38,081 nt of DNA from Bacteroidota bacterium (GTDB taxonomy: Bacteria > Bacteroidota > Bacteroidia > 2-12-FULL-35-15). Shown here piece by piece: positions 33,554 through 38,081 of the stretch (positions within the stretch are counted from its first letter, which is position 1; each line of letters starts with the position of its first letter). Position numbers and translations under genes: made by a program. The stretch spans positions 1-38,081 of the forward strand of contig JAHEYB010000004.1 of the NCBI GenBank assembly GCA_023251805.1, given 5' to 3'. Under the pieces are notes generated by a model, which did no database searches, was not told the DNA's origin, and saw nothing but the letters and a program-made list of their open reading frames with translations.

Positions 33554-34897
33554 ATGTTAATAGCTTTTACCTCATATATCAAAAAAGAAAAACTGTTTGC
33601 AAAAACGGATACAATTTTATTGACTGTAAGTGGAGGAATTGATTCGGTTGTGATGTCTGAGCTTTTTCATCAAGCTGGTTTAAAATTTGGAATTGCGCAT
33701 TGCAATTTTCAATTAAGAGGCAAAGAAAGCGATGGCGATGAAAATTTTGTGGAAGCATTGGCTGAAAAATACAATGTAAAATTTCATTCGGTTGCATTCG
33801 ACACCTCCACATTTGCAAAAAAAAATAAATTATCCATTCAAGTGGCTGCACGTCAACTTCGTTATGAATGGTTTGAAGAAATCAGAATGCAATTTGATTA
33901 CTCATTTATCGCTACAGCACACCATCAAAATGATGCAATCGAAACAGTTCTTATTAATATAGTCCGCGGGACCGGCATTGCAGGATTACATGGCATTTTA
34001 CCAAAACAAAATAAAATTATTCGTCCTTTACTTTTCACAAACAAAGAGCAAATTGAACTTTTTGCTAAAAAAAATAAACTAAAATTTAGGGAAGACAGCA
34101 GTAACGATTCTGATAAATACGTAAGAAATAAAATTCGACACACCATCATTCCTGTATTAAAAGAAATTAATCCGAATCTGGAAAACTCCTTTACTGAAAG
34201 CATTCAAAACTTAAGAGCTGTTGAACTCATTTATAAAAATGAAATCGATAATAAACGTAAAATAATTATTCGAGAGGAAAATGGAATTAGCACTTTTTCT
34301 ATTTCCGAATTAAAAAAATTGGCACCAATTGAACCTTATTTATTTGAATTTTTACATCCCTTTGGATTTAATTCATCCACCATTCAAGAAATTACAGATT
34401 CACTAAAAAGTATTTCGGGGAAGCAATTTTTTTCAGCAACACATCGCTTGATTAAGGATAGAGATTTTTTATTAGTAGAAAGTCGGAAGCCAGAAGTCGG
34501 AAGTCGGGAAACAAAAAAAACTCTAGTAAAAGAAAAAGAAACAAAATTAAATTTAGGTGAACTAAAATTAACGTTCAAGGCACAAGCAAAAAGTCCCAAC
34601 ACCCAACTCCACTCTCATAACTCTATCGCGACTATCGATTTCGACAAACTAAAATTCCCTCTTGAAATCAGAAAATGGGAAAAAGGAGATATATTTTATC
34701 CTTTGGGAATGAAAGGGAAAAAGAAGTTAAGTGACTTTTTTATCGATAAAAAATTATCTATTCCTGAAAAAGAAAATACCTGGTTACTTGTTTCCGACAA
34801 TAAAATTGTTTGGGTGATTGGTTTGAGGATGGACGAGCGTTTTAAGATTACTGACAAAACGAAGAAAATATATTCAATTCAACAGGTTTTTTCATAA
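33554..34897 (+). CDS. tilS: tRNA(Ile)-lysidine synthase
   Basis: N-type ATP pyrophosphatase that attaches lysine to C34 of tRNA-Ile (CAU), so that it reads AUA. The 447 residues have the PP-loop SGGIDS (26-31), IAHCNFQLRGKESDGDENFV, TAHHQNDAIETVLINIVRGT, GLHGILP, and RPLLFTNKEQIELFAKKNKL with the conserved DSSNDSDKYVRNKIRH. The C-terminal TilS domain ends IRKWEKGDIFYPLGMKGKKK to the terminal helix. Residues 310-319 (ESRKPEVGSR) are an insert encoded by a heptanucleotide array, between the two C-terminal parts. An essential enzyme, so the array must be tolerated. Confidence 0.95.
   Translation: MLIAFTSYIKKEKLFAKTDTILLTVSGGIDSVVMSELFHQAGLKFGIAHCNFQLRGKESDGDENFVEALAEKYNVKFHSVAFDTSTFAKKNKLSIQVAARQLRYEWFEEIRMQFDYSFIATAHHQNDAIETVLINIVRGTGIAGLHGILPKQNKIIRPLLFTNKEQIELFAKKNKLKFREDSSNDSDKYVRNKIRHTIIPVLKEINPNLENSFTESIQNLRAVELIYKNEIDNKRKIIIREENGISTFSISELKKLAPIEPYLFEFLHPFGFNSSTIQEITDSLKSISGKQFFSATHRLIKDRDFLLVESRKPEVGSRETKKTLVKEKETKLNLGELKLTFKAQAKSPNTQLHSHNSIATIDFDKLKFPLEIRKWEKGDIFYPLGMKGKKKLSDFFIDKKLSIPEKENTWLLVSDNKIVWVIGLRMDERFKITDKTKKIYSIQQVFS
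34481..34508 (+). repeat. Heptanucleotide array inside tilS
   Basis: Four tandem 7-bp units of consensus AGTCGGA: units 1 and 3 are identical, unit 2 has two changes and unit 4 one. The unit resembles that at 9279 (TTCGGAG). It is translated as ESRKPEVGSR in a linker of TilS. Confidence 0.9.
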
Positions 34898-34902
34898 CTT
34901 TG
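34895..34902 (+). promoter_or_regulatory. Possible -7 element before the PH-like gene
   Basis: TAACTTTG fits TAnnTTTG and ends seven bases before the next ATG, overlapping the tilS stop codon. No upstream TTTG was found. If used, the transcript would be nearly leaderless. Confidence 0.35.
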
Positions 34903-34909
34903 AAGCACA

Positions 34910-35449
34910 ATGCAAGACGAAATTCTTTTTGAAGAAAAACAATACATCGGCTATAATAAATGGTCGATTCTTTGGCGTACTGTTTTGGCTATGTTTTGTT
35001 TTGTCCTTTATTATTGGAGCGAAAATCCCAAACCGGTAGATGTTGCAATGGTAGAAATTCCTTCTTCACCAGTTGATGAAAATTCGGGACAACTATTTTT
35101 CTTGATGGGCATTATATTAATGACGCTTTCACTGATACTAATATTTGTCCTGCACATTCACACAAAAATTATTGGCAATAGTATTATTTTAGATGGTTTA
35201 TGGACTTCCAGAAAAGTAAAAATAGAATTGAGCAATATAGTAGAGGTAAAAAAAGTGAAATACAGTAAATATTTGCTCAATCGACCTGTTTATAACCTGC
35301 ATTTTAAAAATAAAATTCGCTTTTTCACACAAGGCAATGATGCCTTAGAATTAACCGATAAAGATGGTCTTAAATACCGCATTGGTAGCCAGAAATCGGA
35401 TGAATTTTATAAGGCTTTAGCTGACCTGACTCCTAATAAACTTTCGTAA
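34910..35449 (+). CDS. Two-helix membrane protein with PH-like domain, function unknown
   Basis: No named family recognised. The 179 residues have a short cytoplasmic start, two membrane helices (about 20-40, ILWRTVLAMFCFVLYYW; and about 62-83, LFFLMGIILMTLSLILIFVL), then a soluble domain of short beta strands (IIGNSIILDGLWTSRKVKIE, VYNLHFKNKIRFFTQG, LKYRIGSQKSDEFYKAL). This layout resembles bacterial PH-domain membrane proteins. It starts 12 nt after tilS on the same strand and could be cotranscribed. Confidence 0.6.
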   Translation: MQDEILFEEKQYIGYNKWSILWRTVLAMFCFVLYYWSENPKPVDVAMVEIPSSPVDENSGQLFFLMGIILMTLSLILIFVLHIHTKIIGNSIILDGLWTSRKVKIELSNIVEVKKVKYSKYLLNRPVYNLHFKNKIRFFTQGNDALELTDKDGLKYRIGSQKSDEFYKALADLTPNKLS

Positions 35450-35539
35450 AAAGATTTGCACAATTTGTAACGGATTCTTAATTTGCTCGTATTAATACAT
35501 TGTCTTTGATTTAATTTCTAACAATTAAACGCTCTCGCC

Positions 35540-35836
35540 ATGACAAATACTACAAAAGCATCTCCGGTTTTGATTGAAAAAGAGAATATTAGCGGATTAA
35601 AATTTCCGGATACTGATGTTCTTTCATCAAAAGAAGAAATAAAACTACGATTTTCAAATCTTGAAAGAGCTCTAAAATTAGGGAACCTTGAGCATAATAA
35701 AATCAAAATAATTTTCGAAGATTCGGAAGGCATGAAACTAGTAAACACCACCGTTTGGGGCGTAACCGATAAACGAGTAATTTTAAAACAAGGGGTGGTA
35801 ATACCCATTCACCGAATACATGAGGTAAATGCATAA
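35540..35836 (+). CDS. Conserved small cytoplasmic protein, function unknown
   Basis: Ninety-eight residues, no signal peptide or membrane helix. The sequence ends in strand-rich segments (NKIKIIFEDSEGMKLVNTTV, WGVTDKRVILKQGVVIPIHR, IHEVNA) that look like a small beta-barrel or PH/SH3-like fold. The N-terminal half is helical with a charged LSSKEEIKLRFSNLERAL. The pattern is familiar from unnamed Bacteroidota proteins; no function is known to me. It stands alone, 90 nt from its upstream neighbour and followed by two terminators, so it is probably monocistronic. Confidence 0.65.
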   Translation: MTNTTKASPVLIEKENISGLKFPDTDVLSSKEEIKLRFSNLERALKLGNLEHNKIKIIFEDSEGMKLVNTTVWGVTDKRVILKQGVVIPIHRIHEVNA

Positions 35837-35859
35837 CCTATTGGCATTTATGCTTTTTT
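35831..35859 (+). terminator. First terminator after the 98-residue protein
   Basis: GCATAA (which includes the stop codon) pairs with TTATGC across an 11-nt loop, followed by six T. It is a weak stem but well placed, with a stronger terminator behind it. Confidence 0.55.
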
Positions 35860-35900
35860 AACAGAAAATAGCTATCAATTACTAATAATATTTTGATATT

Positions 35901-35928
35901 AGCCCCGATGTTTCGGGGCTATTTTTTT
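35901..35928 (+). terminator. Second, strong terminator
   Basis: AGCCCCGA / TCGGGGCT forms an 8-bp GC-rich stem with a 4-nt loop, followed by A and seven T. It isolates the dsbD-like gene. A TATCTTTA element (35928-35935), close to the -7 consensus, begins in the T-run and may serve the next gene. Confidence 0.92.
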
Positions 35929-35971
35929 ATCTTTACCTCAGTTCAAATAAAAAGCTATTTAAATCATAAAC

Positions 35972-38080
35972 ATGAAAAACCTTTTTAGATTTTTTCTGCT
36001 ACTCACAGGAGTTTTTGTTTTCCTTAATGCTACTGCTCAAATTGAAAAACCGGTAACATGGAAATTATCCAGTAAAAAGATAAGTAATTGTGAATATGAG
36101 CTACAATTCACTGGAACCATTCAAGAACATTGGCATGTTTACTCCTTGGTTAAAAGCGGTGATGATGGCCCAATGCCCTCAAACATTTTTATAGACAAAG
36201 GCAACGATTATGAACTAGTTGGAAAACCTACAGAAGGCAAACCAATAAAAACAATGGATAAAGTTTTCGAGATGGAAGTTGCTTATTTCGAAAAGACCGT
36301 GACATTTAAGCAAAAAATAAAATTAAAAACCAATAAAGAAGTTGTTGTAAAAGGAAAATACGAATATCAAACATGTACGGAGGAAAAATGTATTTTCGAC
36401 CCACCCACTCCTTTCGAATTTAAATTGCAAGGAAACGATGAATGTTTAGGAGGCACAACAACAAGTGTTGAAATGCCTTGTGTAATTGATTCGGCAGCTG
36501 TTGCAAATGCATTTGAAAAAACCAGCACATCTGTTGCTCCGGTTGCACCTTCCGACACCTCATCAAAATCAAGTACCGAAATTGCTTCAACAAACACAAA
36601 TAATGGTGAACCAAATGCCGAGGATCCTTGGTGGATAATATTTTTATTGGGTTGTTTGGCAGGATTCTCTGCTTTACTTACTCCTTGCGTTTTTCCAATG
36701 ATTCCGATGACAGTAAGCTTCTTTACTAAAAGAAGTAAAAGCAAAAAAGAAGGATTGCGCAACGCAATCATTTATTCATTATCAATTATTGCCATCTATA
36801 CTACCATTGGAATTTTATTTACCGTCATTTTTGGAGTAGATGCATTGCATGCAATGTCCACAAATGTTTGGTTCAATCTCTTTTTCTTTTTAATGCTTAT
36901 TGTTTTTGCAGTATCTTTTTTAGGTGCATTTGAAATTGTATTGCCATCGGCATTTGTAAATAAAATGGATGCAAAAAGCGACAAAGGTGGCTTAATTGGA
37001 ATTTTCTTTATGGCATTTACATTGGCTCTTGTATCATTTTCCTGTACAAGTGCGTTTATTGGTCCATTATTATTTAGTGCAGGAGCAACAGGAAATTTAT
37101 CAGGCCCATTCTGGGGAATGCTAGGATTTTCATCTGCGCTTTCTTTGCCGTTTGGATTGTTTGCTGCTTTCCCCGGCTGGTTAAATTCCCTCCCAAAATC
37201 TGGAGGGTGGCTCAATTCAGTGAAAGTTACTCTAGGATTTTTAGAGTTGGCTTTGGCTTTTAAATTTGCATCCAATGCCGATTTAGTTGTACAAGCAGGA
37301 ATATTAACGCGTGAAGTATTCATCACCATTTGGATAGTTATTTTCGGATTACTTGGAATTTATTTAATGGGCTGGTTTAAACTTTCGCATGATAGTGAAG
37401 TAAAACATCTTTCTGTTACACGATTATTTTTTGCAATAGCTGCTTTGTCGTTCACCGTTTATTTAATTCCAGGATTATGGGGTGCGCCATTAAAAATCAT
37501 CAGCGGTTTTCCTCCTCCTGATTTTTATAGTGAATCACCAAATGGCTTTGGCGGTTCAAAAAATGCTTTGCCCGTAACCGTTCAGAAAAATGAGAATCAT
37601 TCAACAAATAAAAAAGAACATTGCCCGAACGATCTTCCTTGTTTCCATGATTACGATGAAGCATTGGCATATGCAAAAAAAGTGGGCAAACCGTTAATGA
37701 TTGATTTTACCGGTTGGGCTTGTGTTAATTGTAGAAAAATGGAATCGCAAGTATGGCCGGACGCGGGAGTAGACGAGCGAATTAGAAATGAAGTGGTACT
37801 TGTTTCATTATATGTGGATGATAAAACAGAACTTCCAAAAGAACAACAAACTGTTAAAAAATTGGGAACTTCTGATTTTACAATTAATACTATTGGAACA
37901 AAATGGGCTTATATGCAAGCCATTAAATACGAAACCAATTCACAACCACAATATATACTGGTTGACCATAACGAACAAATGCTTACAAAAACAACTGCCC
38001 ATTACGACCCCGATGTAAATAAATACATCAATTGGCTCGATGAAGGAATCAATGAATTTAAAAAACGTAAAGGCAAGTAA
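35972..38080 (+). CDS. dsbD: DsbD-type thiol:disulfide reductase, three-domain
   Basis: Moves electrons from cytoplasmic thioredoxin across the inner membrane to periplasmic thiols. All three DsbD domains are present in 702 residues. After a signal peptide (ending NATAQ) comes the periplasmic alpha domain with its redox pair CTEEKC (C135, C140). The membrane domain (about 220-510) has the paired cysteines in LLTPCVFPMIPMTV (C239) and SFSCTSAF (C358). The thioredoxin-like gamma domain has FTGWACVNCRKM (C584, C587). A Ser/Thr-rich linker joins the first two. The stop TAA falls at 38078-38080, one base from the window end, so the gene is complete. Confidence 0.93.
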   Translation: MKNLFRFFLLLTGVFVFLNATAQIEKPVTWKLSSKKISNCEYELQFTGTIQEHWHVYSLVKSGDDGPMPSNIFIDKGNDYELVGKPTEGKPIKTMDKVFEMEVAYFEKTVTFKQKIKLKTNKEVVVKGKYEYQTCTEEKCIFDPPTPFEFKLQGNDECLGGTTTSVEMPCVIDSAAVANAFEKTSTSVAPVAPSDTSSKSSTEIASTNTNNGEPNAEDPWWIIFLLGCLAGFSALLTPCVFPMIPMTVSFFTKRSKSKKEGLRNAIIYSLSIIAIYTTIGILFTVIFGVDALHAMSTNVWFNLFFFLMLIVFAVSFLGAFEIVLPSAFVNKMDAKSDKGGLIGIFFMAFTLALVSFSCTSAFIGPLLFSAGATGNLSGPFWGMLGFSSALSLPFGLFAAFPGWLNSLPKSGGWLNSVKVTLGFLELALAFKFASNADLVVQAGILTREVFITIWIVIFGLLGIYLMGWFKLSHDSEVKHLSVTRLFFAIAALSFTVYLIPGLWGAPLKIISGFPPPDFYSESPNGFGGSKNALPVTVQKNENHSTNKKEHCPNDLPCFHDYDEALAYAKKVGKPLMIDFTGWACVNCRKMESQVWPDAGVDERIRNEVVLVSLYVDDKTELPKEQQTVKKLGTSDFTINTIGTKWAYMQAIKYETNSQPQYILVDHNEQMLTKTTAHYDPDVNKYINWLDEGINEFKKRKGK

Positions 38081-38081
38081 A

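Overview
The window is AT-rich bacterial DNA from a member of the Bacteroidota. The grounds are the PorP/SprF and GldK components of type IX secretion, a TAnnTTTG-type promoter with a TTTG upstream element ahead of miaB, the near absence of Shine-Dalgarno sequences, Bacteroidota-type FtsZ (tail ending NNSFLHDNVD), a chromosomal order miaB - sigma-54 activator - lptE - TPR protein - secG - groES - groEL, and a dcw cluster without ddl. Genus cannot be read from the sequence. No rRNA, tRNA, CRISPR array, prophage or insertion sequence was recognised.

Layout. 1-6297 (minus strand): gldK (cut by the window edge), porP/sprF, an arginase-fold protein with a damaged metal site, and topA. 6298-6538: divergent promoter region. 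6539-13552 (plus): miaB, a sigma-54 activator, lptE, a TPR-tailed protein, secG (strong terminator), groES and groEL (terminator). 13620-14683 (plus): a small membrane protein overlapping an unrecognised exported, probably outer-membrane, protein. 14747-31827 (minus): yqeY and the complete dcw cluster, transcribed mraZ - rsmH - ftsL - ftsI - murE - mraY - murD - murD C-domain paralogue - ftsW - murG - murC - ftsQ - ftsA - ftsZ, with MraZ boxes at its head and a long hairpin terminator after ftsZ. 32132-38080 (plus): pabB, tilS, a PH-like membrane protein, a conserved 98-residue protein, tandem terminators and a DsbD-type reductase.

The dcw genes form one tightly packed unit. The Mur ligases, MraY and MurG build lipid II; FtsW and FtsI polymerise and cross-link it at the septum; FtsL, FtsQ, FtsA and FtsZ position the machine. 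MraZ binds its own promoter, and the DNPR motif in MurE predicts meso-diaminopimelate in the wall.

The most unusual signals are these. (1) A separate gene between murD and ftsW encodes only a MurD C-terminal domain, with two substrate-site residues changed. (2) A family of degenerate 7-bp tandem arrays lies at six places. Each array has a different unit, and three are inside the reading frames of lptE, murC and tilS. (3) A palindromic repeat is fused in frame into the FtsZ linker, with relatives elsewhere in the window. (4) A diverged second copy of the pabB 3' end lies just after the pabB stop codon. (5) Three direct 10-bp MraZ boxes precede the dcw cluster. (6) The arginase-like protein has lost three of six canonical metal ligands.
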